This document shows positions 1 to 9,027 of a DNA stretch of 64,000 bases, piece after piece. Below the pieces are notes generated by a model that saw nothing but the letters and a program-made list of their open reading frames with translations, was not told where the DNA came from and searched no databases. The position numbers and the translations under genes were made by a program. How positions within the stretch are numbered: position 1 is the first letter of the stretch; each line of letters starts with the position of its first letter. The stretch comes from Myxococcus sp046520405 (lineage in GTDB: Bacteria > Myxococcota > Myxococcia > Myxococcales > Myxococcaceae): the NCBI GenBank assembly GCA_046520405.1, contig JBKGHI010000014.1:7786-71785 (forward strand), given 5' to 3'.

Positions 1-370
1 GCACCTGCCGCATCGCCTGCTCCAGCGTCAGCAGCAGCTCCTGCGGTGCGCACGGCTTCATCAGGTAGGCGCACGCCCCCGCCCGCACCGCCGCCACCGC
101 CGTCTCCAGCGTGGCGAAGCCCGTAAGCAGCACCACCTCCGAATCCGGCGAGGCGGCCTTCAGCTCGGCGGCCAGCGCCGTGCCATCGCCATCCGGCAGG
201 CGCAGGTCCACCAGCGCCACGTCGAAGCCCTCGCGGGCCCGCTCGTGCGCGGCCTTGCAAGTGGACGCGCCCCGGACGGCGTACCCCGCGTCCCCGAGCA
301 ACTCCTCCAGGTTGTCCAGGAAGGCCGCGTTGTCATCCACCACCAGGACGGAAGGAAGGGACGGGCTCAT
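1..370 (-). CDS. Receiver-domain response regulator, C-terminus cut by window edge
   Basis: The first 123 codons of a response regulator are visible; the rest lies left of the window. The N-terminus reads as a receiver domain with the acidic pair D12-D13, the phospho-acceptor D55 in VDLRLPDG, a switch Thr in LLTGF and the conserved Lys in LMKP. Translation starts at ATG 370, inside the 3' end of the dual-receiver gene (38-nt overlap), so it is the third gene of a tightly coupled kinase-regulator operon. Whether an output domain follows cannot be seen. It may be the final phosphate acceptor of the oxygen-sensing kinase upstream; that is inference. Confidence 0.85.
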   Translation of the reverse strand, partial: MSPSLPSVLVVDDNAAFLDNLEELLGDAGYAVRGASTCKAAHERAREGFDVALVDLRLPDGDGTALAAELKAASPDSEVVLLTGFATLETAVAAVRAGACAYLMKPCAPQELLLTLEQAMRQV

Positions 371-1079
371 GTGGCGTGGGGAGCCGCGCCGCATGCACCG
401 TTTCCAGCACGTGCAGCAGCGCGCCCGGGTCGAAGGGTTTGGAGAAGACGCCCGTGGCTTCGTCGAGCGGCGCCGCGTCGGGATAGGCGGTGATGACGAA
501 CACGGGCAGGCGCGGATAGCGTGCACGCAGCCGCCGCAAGGCCTCGCCGTCCGGTCCCCCTGGCACGCGCAGGTCCACCAGCGCCGCGAAGGGCTGCGCG
601 CAGAGGATGCGGTCCGCGTCCAGCACCGAGGCCGCCGTCACGCAGGAGAAGCCGCGCCCGCGCAGCAGCTCGGCCAGGTTGTCGCTCAGCGCCGGGTCGT
701 CCTCCACCAGCACCACCAGGCCATCGCGACGGGCACCGGACAACAGCTCCACCAGCGTGGGAATGGGCACCGGCTTGGGCAGCACCGCGAGCAGGCCTTC
801 ACGCCGGGCCGTCTCCAGGTCGTCCTGACGCGGGTAGGCGGTGATGACCACGGCGGCCAACCCCGGGTCCACGCGGCGAAGGTGGCGCACCGCGTCCGCG
901 CCGCTCATGCCAGGCATGCGCATGTCCGTCAGCAGCGCGTCGAAGCGCGTGGTGCGCGCCAGCCGCACGGCCTCGTCCCCACTGGTGACGACGGTGGCCT
1001 CGTCACCGGCATCGCGCAGAATCTCCGCGAGGTTCTCCGCGAACGCCTGGTTGTCATCCAGCAGGAGGTACTGGCGCAT
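333..1079 (-). CDS. Dual-receiver response regulator of a globin-coupled kinase
   Basis: A 248-residue protein made of two receiver domains in tandem and no output domain. The first has D8-D9, acceptor D52 (TDMRMPG) and Lys102. The second has E126-D127-D128 and acceptor D169 (LVDLRVPGG). The start is ATG 1079, because residues upstream of it are proline/serine-rich and belong to the kinase gene; the two genes overlap by 26 nt. The characterised partner of the Anaeromyxobacter globin-coupled kinase GcHK is also a double-receiver protein whose acceptors are Asp52 and Asp169, as here. It is therefore probably the direct phosphotransfer partner of the kinase upstream, perhaps passing phosphate on to the next gene. 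Confidence 0.9.
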   Translation of the reverse strand: MRQYLLLDDNQAFAENLAEILRDAGDEATVVTSGDEAVRLARTTRFDALLTDMRMPGMSGADAVRHLRRVDPGLAAVVITAYPRQDDLETARREGLLAVLPKPVPIPTLVELLSGARRDGLVVLVEDDPALSDNLAELLRGRGFSCVTAASVLDADRILCAQPFAALVDLRVPGGPDGEALRRLRARYPRLPVFVITAYPDAAPLDEATGVFSKPFDPGALLHVLETVHAARLPTPHEPVPSFRPGGG

Positions 1080-2244
1080 GGGTCTCCTCCGTGGCGATGA
1101 GGGGAAGCCGGATGACGAAGCGCGCCCCCACACCGGGACGGGGCACATAGGCGATGCCGCCGCCGTGCCGCTCCAGGATGCGCTTGACCAGCGGCAACCC
1201 GAGCCCGATGCCTCGCGCCTTCGTCGTCATCAGCGGCTCGAAGAGGCGGCGGCGGATGACGTCGCTGACGCCTGGACCCGAGTCCTCCAGCACCAGCTCC
1301 ACCATCCCCGGCTCGCGCGTGGCGGCGGACAGCGACACCGTCCCGCCCGTCTCCTCCAGCGCCTGCACCGAGTTGTCCAGCAGGTTCACGAACACCTGCC
1401 GAAGCTGTCCCGCGTCGCCCTGCACCGCGGGCAGTGACGCCAGCCCCTCCGCGCTCACGGAGACCGCCTCCGGCCTCTGCACGGCCTTGAGCGCCTCCTG
1501 CCAGACCTCGTCCAGCCAGACCTCCTGCCGGTGCAGGGGCCGGTCCCGAATCATGTCCAGCAGGTCGGAGACGATGCGGTTGGCGATGCCCACCTGGTCA
1601 CCAATGCGGTCCAGGTGCTTGGTGGTGCGCTCGTCCACCGCGCCCGGACGTCCTCGGAGGATGTAGAGCGACGTCTCGATGACGCCCAGCGGGTTGCGCA
1701 GCTCGTGGCCAATGGAGCCAACGAGCTGGCCGAAGGTGGACAGCCGCTCGCTGCGCGCCTGCTGCGCCAGCAGGTCCTCCCGGTACGTGTGGAGCATGAT
1801 GGCCAGCTCCAGGTCCAGAATCTTCCCCACCGCGGAGCGGGCCGCCTGAAGCGCCGTGGGCTGCTCCAGGTAGGTGGCGTCGATGATGCCGTTGAACTCC
1901 TGCCGCAGGACGTTCATCGCGCCGAACATGTAGTGCTGCGGCAACGCGATGCGCACGTGCATGCGGCCAATGCGGCAGCGCAGCGCGTAGTAGGCCTCGT
2001 CCCATGGGCCGCGGAGGAGCTGGTCCATCCACACCTGCAAGGTGCCTCGCAGGTGGCCCACCTGGCTCTCCCCGCCTTCGAGCGCCTGACGGGCCCCCGC
2101 ATGCTCCAGGATGCGGTCGTAGAAGACGCGGGCGATGCGTGGGAAGTGGGGCTTCGCGGTGGCATGCAAGGCCACGAGGGCCTGCTCGTCGGCCGAGCCG
2201 AAGCCCACGTACCGCTTCAATTCCTCGAACAAGGTTTCCGCCAT
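1054..2244 (-). CDS. Globin-coupled histidine kinase, oxygen sensor (GcHK-like)
   Basis: A 396-residue soluble histidine kinase with no membrane segment. Residues about 1-150 match the protoglobin/globin-coupled-sensor fold: distal Tyr42 in VFYDRI and proximal haem-ligand His96 in GRMHVRI, each exactly three residues earlier than Tyr45 and His99 of Anaeromyxobacter GcHK. The kinase core follows, with acceptor His180 (GHELRNP), an N box in VNLLDNS, and G boxes in EDSGPGV and GIGLGLPL. In GcHK, oxygen bound to haem iron stimulates autophosphorylation; the same is expected here. It heads a three-gene operon with a dual receiver and a further regulator, all overlapping. Confidence 0.92.
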   Translation of the reverse strand: MAETLFEELKRYVGFGSADEQALVALHATAKPHFPRIARVFYDRILEHAGARQALEGGESQVGHLRGTLQVWMDQLLRGPWDEAYYALRCRIGRMHVRIALPQHYMFGAMNVLRQEFNGIIDATYLEQPTALQAARSAVGKILDLELAIMLHTYREDLLAQQARSERLSTFGQLVGSIGHELRNPLGVIETSLYILRGRPGAVDERTTKHLDRIGDQVGIANRIVSDLLDMIRDRPLHRQEVWLDEVWQEALKAVQRPEAVSVSAEGLASLPAVQGDAGQLRQVFVNLLDNSVQALEETGGTVSLSAATREPGMVELVLEDSGPGVSDVIRRRLFEPLMTTKARGIGLGLPLVKRILERHGGGIAYVPRPGVGARFVIRLPLIATEETHAPVPPAG

Positions 2245-2646
2245 GAGTCCTGGGGTGAGAGCCTATCCATGCGGAACGCCTGGGCGGAGGAACTTCCTCC
2301 TCACATCCACAGCCCCTGAGCGGGGCATGACAGGGACCACCTGTGCCGTACCGCGACGGCCCATGAAGGCTCCTGGGGCCCGGCCACTCCGACCCGGCGA
2401 GAATGCTTCAGCAAGCGTCAGGCCAGTGACGGTCCGCGGCGGGAAGCAGGAAGCGCTGCGCAAGAAGTGCGCTCACCCACGCACCCAGGCCGAGACGCGC
2501 AAACATTGCGCCGCGAAGACGCCCCCACTCGAAAAGAGACGGAACAGCCCGGGCGGAATGTTACGCATCCGCAACCATTCCAAGATTTTGGGAAGAGCGG
2601 AGCAACTCCGCGGGCGACCTTCCGAAAATGGGGGCAGGAGGTTCCA
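2245..2646. other. Intergenic region between divergent genes, no gene seen
   Basis: About 400 bases separate the divergent globin-kinase and LysM genes. No convincing coding frame is present. A small perfect hairpin (GCGGAG, 3-nt loop, CTCCGC; 2597-2611) lies in the leader of the LysM gene, followed by a strong ribosome-binding site, GCAGGAGG, just before ATG 2647. The segment around 2500-2600 is more A/T-rich than its surroundings and probably carries the promoters, but no clear -35/-10 or -24/-12 pair was found. Confidence 0.5.
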
Positions 2647-3299
2647 ATGTCCAACTACCGCATCCGCCGTGGCGACACCCTTTCCGCCCTGGCCGTTCGC
2701 TTTGGCACCACGGTTTCAAAGCTGGCCCGTGACAACAACATCAAGAACCCCGACCTCATCTACACGGGCAATACGCTCCGTATCGGTGGCTACTCCGGCC
2801 GTGACAGCTTCGACGCCGGCGGCGGCCGTCAGGGCGTCCGCGGTGGTGGCCGCACGGGTGGGACGGGTGGTGGCAACAACGTGGGCGGCGCGACGGGCGC
2901 TGGCCCAGCAACGCGAGCTCCGCGATGCGCCGGCTGGCGGACGCGGGCCGCGCGGCGGCGCTGGGCATGGGCGGCTACAACAGCCAGGGCCTGTGCGCCA
3001 CGGGCGTGAGCCGGGCCATCCAGAACGCCTTCGGCGTCAAGGTCTGGGGCAACGGCAACCAGATCGACGACAACCTGCCCCGCGACAAGTTCAAGCAGGT
3101 CAACATGTCGCTGGAAGAGGCGCTGAAGATTCCGGGCCTCGTCCTCACGTGGGAGAAGACGTCCTCCCGCCTGGGCAGCATCTACGGGCACACCGCCATC
3201 ACCACCGGTGACGGCCGCTCGTCCGCCAGCGACTTCATCGAGCGCAACACGACCAACAACGGGCGCAGCGGCTTCAAGGTCTTCATGCCCATCATCTAG
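2647..3299 (+). pseudogene. LysM cell-wall protein with Cys/His amidase-like domain, frameshifted
   Basis: The start at ATG 2647 is set by GCAGGAGG and gives a LysM motif (residues about 2-48, YRIRRGDTLSALAVRFGTT) that should bind peptidoglycan. A glycine-rich linker follows. The reading frame then shifts by one base near 2902-2906. The second frame continues as a globular domain with a Cys in GLCATGVSR and a His in YGHTAITTG, spaced like the nucleophile and base of CHAP/NlpC-type amidases. With one base restored the protein would be about 217 residues and intact. There is no obvious Sec signal. Either a one-base sequence error or a recent lesion is possible. The domain call for the second half is tentative. 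Confidence 0.7.
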
Positions 3300-3330
3300 C
3301 GCTTCGCCGCACGCCGGTGACGCTTCACGG

Positions 3331-3360
3331 AGCCCCTGGTCCCCCAAAGGACCAGGGGCT
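3331..3360. terminator. Terminator hairpin after LysM gene
   Basis: Perfect 12-bp stem: AGCCCCTGGTCC at 3331-3342 pairs with GGACCAGGGGCT at 3349-3360 around a 6-nt loop. It lies between the convergent LysM and MerC-like genes and could serve both. No T-run follows on the plus strand, only TTCGTCG. Confidence 0.75.
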
Positions 3361-3367
3361 TCGTCGT

Positions 3368-3814
3368 TCAGGCATGCGCACGGCGCCAGACGCGGCGCTC
3401 CCACAGGCCTCCCGCGAGCAGCACCGCTACCCCGCCCCACGTCAGCACCGGGTCCTCCTCCAGCGCGTGTCCCAGCACCAGGAGCACGCACCCCGCCGCC
3501 GTCGCCAGCAGCGGCCCCAGACGCCGCAGCCGCCGGAACCGCCAGCCGCTCACGGCCAGGGACACCGCGATGGCCAAGGCGAGCAGCACCTGGTGCGCGG
3601 ACTCCGTCAACGACAGCCCCACGCCGACGAACGACAGCACCTGCGCGTAGGTCGAAAGACAGGCGGGGCACACGGCACACGCCAGCAGCGGCACCACCAT
3701 GGACCAGCGGCCTCCCGGCACCTTGGCGGAGTCTTTCGGGCTGGCGGCGGCCTGCGCCCGGTGATGGGCGCAGTCGCAAGCCGCTTCCGCGGCGGAGGGA
3801 GAGAAGGAACGCAT
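3368..3814 (-). CDS. MerC-like small membrane protein
   Basis: A 148-residue protein with about four hydrophobic segments after a charged, Cys/His-containing N-terminus (CDCAHH). The first membrane segment holds ACAVCPACLSTYAQ, a CxxC pair typical of the MerC family, which moves mercuric or other soft metal ions across the inner membrane. ATG 3814 is preferred to GTG 3817 because a GAAAGAG sequence is better spaced from it. No merR, merA or merT is nearby, so a mercury role is not supported by context; other metals are possible. Confidence 0.6.
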   Translation of the reverse strand: MRSFSPSAAEAACDCAHHRAQAAASPKDSAKVPGGRWSMVVPLLACAVCPACLSTYAQVLSFVGVGLSLTESAHQVLLALAIAVSLAVSGWRFRRLRRLGPLLATAAGCVLLVLGHALEEDPVLTWGGVAVLLAGGLWERRVWRRAHA

Positions 3815-3876
3815 CACACTCTTTCAAAAGCGAAGGCGGCTCCAGCGCCGCGTTGTTCGGAAATGGCGCGGCCCGC

Positions 3877-5578
3877 TCAGGCGATGCGAGGACGCCGCAG
3901 CCACGCCAGACCCAGTCCCAGCGCCAGCAGCGTCGGCAACACGAGCGCCAGGGCCCCCAAGGCGACCCGGCCAGCGCGGTGGGCCAGTACCCCTCCGCCT
4001 TGGCCCCCTTCGGCGCCAGCTCCGGGTGGTCCTCGAAGTAGGCGGACAGCACCTCACTGCCGCGACGCTGCGCCTCCAGCGAAGCCTCACGCGTGGCACC
4101 CACCAGCGCCACACGTGACGGCACCGGATACAGGCCGCTCACCCCAAGCTGCGCGGCCGCGGGCACCACGACCACCCACACGAGCCACGCGCCCACGAGC
4201 ACCAGCGCATTGGTCGCCGAGCTCAGCGCCCGCGCGTTCACCGCCAGCGCCAGGGCGAACCAGAACTCGCCATAGCCGATGACCAGCGCCGCCCAGACCG
4301 CCAGCCGCCCCAGTCCCCCTTCCCCGCCCGTCAGCCCATGGCCAGCGACGCCCGCGAGCACACACAGGCCCAACACCCCCCCGCGCGCACCGCGAGCCGC
4401 CGCAGCGCCCAACAGCGGAGGCCCGTGGCCTGCACCAGCACCAGCCGCAGCGTGGCCGTCCTCGCGCTCGCGCGACACCAGGTCGAAGGAGAACGCGAGC
4501 GCGAACAGCGGCAGCAGGTAAAGCAGCACGAAGGACAGGTCCAACGTCCCGGTCGTCAGGTGGACCGGGTGCTCCAGCGTGTCGCGCGCGAAGTCCGTCA
4601 GGCGGCCCTGGAGTGATACCTGATAGGCGGACGGCAGCAGGTCCATCTGCCCCACGGTGAATGCGCCCAGCGGGCCCGGAGGTAACAGGGCCTCGGGCTG
4701 GACGAGCGTGTTGCCCACCGGCACCGGCATCGCCGGGCTCTTCCAGGGTGGAAGAACGGGACCTCGCCCCTGGCGCAGGGCCTCCGCCTCTTCCGCCAGA
4801 CGGGTGCGCCGCTCCGTCTCCTGGGTGACGAGGCGTTGCTGGTGCGCCCGCAAATCCCGGGTGATTCGCCAGCCGTTGTAGAGCCCCAAGGCCATCAAGC
4901 CGAGCAGGAGCGCGGCGGAGAAGGCGAGCATCCGGTCGTATCCCAGCGCCAGGCCCGACAGCCGCCCGAGCAGCTCGCCCCGACCACCACCCACACCCCG
5001 GCCACCATGAAGAGGGGCACCAACAGGGCCGCGAGCACCCGCCCCACGCCCAGGGCCTTGCCCAACACGACCTGATGGCGCCGCACACCGGAGCTGAGGA
5101 GGAGGCGCAGCGTCCCCAGCTCCCGCTCGGCGGTGAACGCGGAGTAGGTCAACAGGATGATGAGCAGGGGCACCAGGAGCTGGAGCACCCCCGCCGCCGT
5201 GAGTTCTCCAAAGCGCGCCGCCGCCGTGGCATCCGCCGCGGGCCGGTACTGGGTGGCATCGCGCTTGTGAGCCTCCAGGTAGACGGCGACGCCCTGGTAC
5301 GGCTCCACGCCCCGGTCGAACGCGGACAGGACGGACTCGGGCTTGAAGGCCCACACCCCGTAGTGGGCGGCCGAATGCGGGTTCTTCTCCCCCTGCTCCA
5401 GCCAGTGCTGGCGCGTCAGGCGCGTACCGGCTTCGCGCTCGGCGCGGGAGTCCCGGACATGGAGCGCGCCCACCGCGATGCCCACGATGGCCAGCAAGAA
5501 CACCAGCGCGCCCGCGACGCGGAAGCGCCCGTCGCGCGACAGCTCCATCCATTCCTTTCGGGCGATGGCTCGAATCAT
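3877..5578 (-). pseudogene. ABC-2 type transporter permease, multiply frameshifted
   Basis: Starting at ATG 5578 (MIRAIARKEWMELSRDGRF), the frame encodes a typical ABC-2 permease with membrane helices and a large periplasmic loop. It breaks four times: a missing base near 4979, an extra base at 4454-4457, a compensating change in a seven-C run at 4376-4382, and a missing base near 3972. Joined together the pieces give a complete protein of about 565 residues ending in LRRPRIA before TGA 3877. One change is an insertion and the partner ATPase is gutted, so true decay is likely. The start codon overlaps the stop of the ATPase remnant (ATGA), showing the former operon. Confidence 0.8.
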
Positions 5579-5855
5579 CTGTTCGTCCTCAGCCGCGGGT
5601 AGAGCATCACCAACTCGGGCACGTATGCCAGGAGCCCTCGCACCTGCGCCTCGTGGGTTGGACGTCCAGTCCCGCGACGCGCGCTTCGCCCTGCGTGGGC
5701 GTGATGAAGCCCAGGAAGAGGTTCAGCGTCGTCGTCTTGCCGGCCCCGTTCGCGCCCAGCAGGCAGAACACCTCGCCCGCGCCAATGGACAGGTCCAGGC
5801 TCTCCAGCGCCAGGTGCTGGCCATAGCGCTTCGACAGCTTCTTCGCTTCAAGCAT
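5575..5855 (-). pseudogene. ABC transporter ATPase remnant with internal deletion
   Basis: From ATG 5855 the frame encodes a normal start of an ABC ATPase with Walker A (GANGAGKTT, near residue 35). A one-base shift near 5665 follows. In the new frame, LLAYVPELVMLYPRL matches the segment that normally follows the Walker A region. It then runs straight into RTNR and a stop overlapping the permease start. The Q-loop remainder, ABC signature, Walker B and H-loop, about 190 residues, are absent. The protein cannot hydrolyse ATP. This supports a genuine dead transporter locus, unless the assembly dropped sequence here. Confidence 0.8.
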
Positions 5856-5882
5856 GGAGCATCCCCTTAACGAAGAGCCCCA

Positions 5883-6842
5883 CTAACGCAACTCAATTGC
5901 ACCAACCCACACTCCCTGGCAGCCTCCGGTCATGCTGCGGGGCTCGGGCTCAGCGGGCTCATCCGCGAGCAGGTGCTCCAACAGGTCGCGAACTGGCGCG
6001 GACAGGCGCTCCCAGTCCTGGAAACAGACACAGAGCCGGCGCTGGGCCCAAGAGTCCGACAGCGGCACCTTTCGATAGGCCCCTTCCCGGTGATGCCGAA
6101 CGGCCACGCGCTCCGGGACGATGCCCATGCCCACGCCGTGAGACACCATCTCGCACAGGCCCCGGAAGTCCTTCATCCGGACGCGGAAGGACAGCTCGAA
6201 ACCCGCCTGACGTGCGTGCCCGTTGAGGTGCTCCTGCAACGCGCTGTCGGGCGCCAGGCCGACGAACGGTTCACCTTGAACATCTCGCAGCGCGAGGCTC
6301 GAGGCCGAGGCCAGCGCATGCCCGGTGGGGATGATGAGCACCAGGGGATGAGGCTCGACCGGGCGGACCTGAAGCGCGTGCGTGTCCACGGCGTCGGAGA
6401 TCAGCCCCGCCTCCGCCAGCCCCGCCTCCACCGCCTTGACGATGTCCGCGCTGGTGCGCTCTCTCAGCTCCACGTTCACCCGGGGGTGCCGGGCAAGCCA
6501 GGGCGCCAGCTTCTCGGGGAGGAACTCGGTCAACGCGGCGGTGTTGGCGTGGAGGCGAATGGTTCCTCTACGGCCTGATACGAAGGCATCCAGCTCGTCC
6601 TTCAACAGCGCCTGCTGATGCAGCATCAACCGGGCGTGATGCACCAGGGCATCCCCCGCTTCCGTCGTCACCACGCCCCGAGGCCGCCGCTCCAGCAGCT
6701 TGACGCCGACAGCATCCTCGATGCTCCGCAGCCGCTCGCTCGCTGAAGCCAGCGTCAGGTTCGCGCGTTGAGCCCCCTGCGTGATGCTTCCCGCATCCAC
6801 GATGCAGAGGAACAGCCGAAGATCCGCGAGGTCCAGCCGCAT
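5883..6842 (-). CDS. LysR-family transcriptional regulator
   Basis: A 319-residue protein. Residues about 1-60 form the LysR winged helix-turn-helix (ITQGAQRANLTLASASERLRSIEDAVGVKLLERRPRG), and residues about 90-295 the periplasmic-binding-like effector domain. ATG 6842 follows GGAGGCGCG. It ends 28 bases before the ABC ATPase remnant on the same strand, so the two may have been cotranscribed. The effector and targets are unknown; LysR proteins usually control a neighbouring operon. Confidence 0.9.
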   Translation of the reverse strand: MRLDLADLRLFLCIVDAGSITQGAQRANLTLASASERLRSIEDAVGVKLLERRPRGVVTTEAGDALVHHARLMLHQQALLKDELDAFVSGRRGTIRLHANTAALTEFLPEKLAPWLARHPRVNVELRERTSADIVKAVEAGLAEAGLISDAVDTHALQVRPVEPHPLVLIIPTGHALASASSLALRDVQGEPFVGLAPDSALQEHLNGHARQAGFELSFRVRMKDFRGLCEMVSHGVGMGIVPERVAVRHHREGAYRKVPLSDSWAQRRLCVCFQDWERLSAPVRDLLEHLLADEPAEPEPRSMTGGCQGVWVGAIELR

Positions 6843-7053
6843 CGCGCCTCCAGCACATGCGGCCTTCGGCGATTCCGAAGGAAGCCATGCGCCCTTCCGA
6901 AGTGTGCCTGAGCACCTCGGGTGGTCCCGTCAGCCCATACCACGCGCCAGGAGCGCTTCGGCAGCGCTGAAGCACGTGGCCCGTGTCACCAGCGCTGTCA
7001 TGACACTGCGAGGCGAACACGCCGAGGGACGATGACCGGCTCGGCGCGCGATG

Positions 7054-7629
7054 TCAGTACGTCGATGGCTCCGTCGGATGCACGGCCCGCGCTGACGCCA
7101 GGAGGAACTGCACCATGGCGCGCTCAATGTCCTGGAGCCCCACCATCAATGCCCGCGCGGCGGTCCGTGGTCCGCGCTCCGAGAGGCCGAAGACGCCTTG
7201 CGCCCTCCCTTCGTCGAAGATGGACTCCAGGAGCGCCACCTCCCGCTCCTTCGACGCCGCGAGCCACGGCTCGACGCGTGGCACGAGGTCTCTCAGCGAC
7301 TCGGGCGTGAGCGGCAGCCCACGAAGCACCTGCTCGGCCAGTTGCTGACGCACCTCGATGTACGCCTGCAACTTCTCCTCGGGCCCTGGCGCGCATCGGA
7401 CCGCGTCCTCAAGCCGCGCGAACGCCACGCCCCAGACCTGCTCCACCACCGCGCCGAAGAGGTCGCGCTTGCGCTGGAAATGAAGCTGGACCCACTCCAG
7501 CGACAACCGCGCCTGCCGGGCGATGTCCTGCATGGAGGCCGCGCTGTATCCCCTTCGCGCGAAGACCTCACGGCCCGCCGCCAGAATGGCGGCGCGCTGC
7601 CTGGGCACCATCGAGATGACGTTCACCAT
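7054..7629 (-). CDS. TetR-family regulator
   Basis: A 191-residue protein with the TetR helix-turn-helix at residues about 10-58 (REVFARRGYSAASMQDIARQARLSLEWVQLHFQRKRDLFGAVV) and a helical C-terminal ligand domain. The start at ATG 7629 lies one base after the stop of the POTRA-barrel gene, so the two are translationally linked; ATG 7611 is an alternative. It is one of two TetR genes flanking the outer-membrane gene, suggesting control of envelope lipids or efflux. The ligand is unknown. Confidence 0.88.
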   Translation of the reverse strand: MVNVISMVPRQRAAILAAGREVFARRGYSAASMQDIARQARLSLEWVQLHFQRKRDLFGAVVEQVWGVAFARLEDAVRCAPGPEEKLQAYIEVRQQLAEQVLRGLPLTPESLRDLVPRVEPWLAASKEREVALLESIFDEGRAQGVFGLSERGPRTAARALMVGLQDIERAMVQFLLASARAVHPTEPSTY

Positions 7630-7630
7630 G

Positions 7631-8941
7631 TCAGAAACCGAAGCCCACCGCCGCGGCGGGGACGAGCTCTCCGGACTGCGGGTTTCGCGTCACTTCAAAG
7701 CCCACGGCCGGAATGGCGACCTCGCGGACGTAGACGCGCAGCCCCACGCCGGGCGAGACATAACGAAGGACCGAGTCCCTCCACGCGACCCTCCCGACAT
7801 CCACGAAGGCATGCGCGGTCAGCGTCGCCAACCGGGGACGCCACAGCGGCACCTGGTACTCCAGCGTCGCCGAGCTCGACGTCTCGCCCCAGAGCGCCGC
7901 GGGAGCGAAGCCTCGGCTCCCGGTGCGTCCGCCCAGCAGTTGCGCGTCCAGGAACGCGTCGCCCCACACCTGGCCATGTGAGGCGGACAGCGTCAGCGCA
8001 TGTGAGCCCGCGACGGGCAACGTGTAGCTCGCGAAGAGGGACATCTGTCGCAGCTCGCGGGATGAGCCCAGGAACCCCAGCCCCTGACGGAAGAGCGCCC
8101 GGGCGACCAGTCCCTCATTGAAGAAGAAGTGGAAGTCCTGCCCCAGGTACTCCGCCGAGAGGCTCACCCCGTGCGAGTCACCGCGAGGAGGCGCGGACGT
8201 GTACCCCTCTGCCGTCATCGGCTTGTTGACGAGCGAGAACCATCCCGCGCCCACGTTCAACTCCGGCGTCACCTGATACCCGAGCGTCCCGGCGATATCG
8301 AAGCGACGATCAATGTACGCATCCACGACGGTGTCACCGACGCGCCGCTGCCGCTCCGTCTTGGAGACCAGGAGGGACGCCTGCCCCGTCCAGCGGCTGC
8401 CACGGATGCTGGAGTCCCGGTACATGGAGAACAGCGTGCCGCCGCGATTGCCGCCCAGCGCGCCCGCCACCAGCGTCTTGTTGAGGCCGAACAGGTTGCT
8501 CTCGACCGCGAAGACGCCGGCCTGCCATTGCCCCTGCCCCGACGAGAAGGCCGGCACCGGCAGCAGCGTCCACCGCTCCTCGACGTCGACATGGAGCGAC
8601 ACGCCCACGCCCGCGGGACGCGTCGCCACCTCGACGCGCTTGAAGAGTCTCAGGTTGAGCAACCGCTGCTTCAGCGCGGTGGCGTCCTCCGCGGTGAACA
8701 CATGCCCGGGCGCCAGGCGCATCGCCTGGCGGATGACGGAGTCCCGCGTGCGGGTGTTCCCCTGGATTTCGATGCGCTCGATAGGGCCCGTCGGCAGCAT
8801 GGGAGGCGCCGCCGCGCCCCTGACCATCCCTCCGACGAGCGCTGGCGCCGCGCCGCCCAGGGGCTCATCGTCCCGGGCCCAGGCCTCGCTCGAACCCCCA
8901 AGCGCGTGAAGCACCACAACGAGACGAAGTGGCAGTGACAT
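7631..8941 (-). CDS. Outer-membrane POTRA and beta-barrel protein (BamA/TamA/FhaC-like)
   Basis: A 436-residue protein with signal peptide (residues about 1-22), one POTRA-like domain (IERIEIQGNTRTRDSVIRQAM, about 60-125) and a C-terminal surface-antigen barrel of the Omp85 superfamily. The barrel contains LLGGRTGSRGFAP, the type of conserved loop that plugs such barrels, and ends in Phe-Gly-Phe, a typical barrel-terminal aromatic. ATG 8941 is chosen because GGAGGTCC precedes it and a signal sequence follows. It sits in an operon with a patatin lipase, resembling a split version of type Vd (PlpD) secretion, where patatin, POTRA and barrel are fused. The function is inferred. Confidence 0.8.
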   Translation of the reverse strand: MSLPLRLVVVLHALGGSSEAWARDDEPLGGAAPALVGGMVRGAAAPPMLPTGPIERIEIQGNTRTRDSVIRQAMRLAPGHVFTAEDATALKQRLLNLRLFKRVEVATRPAGVGVSLHVDVEERWTLLPVPAFSSGQGQWQAGVFAVESNLFGLNKTLVAGALGGNRGGTLFSMYRDSSIRGSRWTGQASLLVSKTERQRRVGDTVVDAYIDRRFDIAGTLGYQVTPELNVGAGWFSLVNKPMTAEGYTSAPPRGDSHGVSLSAEYLGQDFHFFFNEGLVARALFRQGLGFLGSSRELRQMSLFASYTLPVAGSHALTLSASHGQVWGDAFLDAQLLGGRTGSRGFAPAALWGETSSSATLEYQVPLWRPRLATLTAHAFVDVGRVAWRDSVLRYVSPGVGLRVYVREVAIPAVGFEVTRNPQSGELVPAAAVGFGF

Positions 8942-9027
8942 GGACCTCCGAGGCCGAATGACTGAAACAGTCTTCCGGTCAGTGCCGGACATGCGAAAAC
9001 CTGGGGCGCCCATGTGCGGGTGGACCA

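Noticed and set aside
6843..7053. A coding frame between the LysR and TetR genes
   Set aside because: No frame has a ribosome site or domain-like composition; the candidates overlap the LysR start in shadow frames. No terminator or operator was recognised either.
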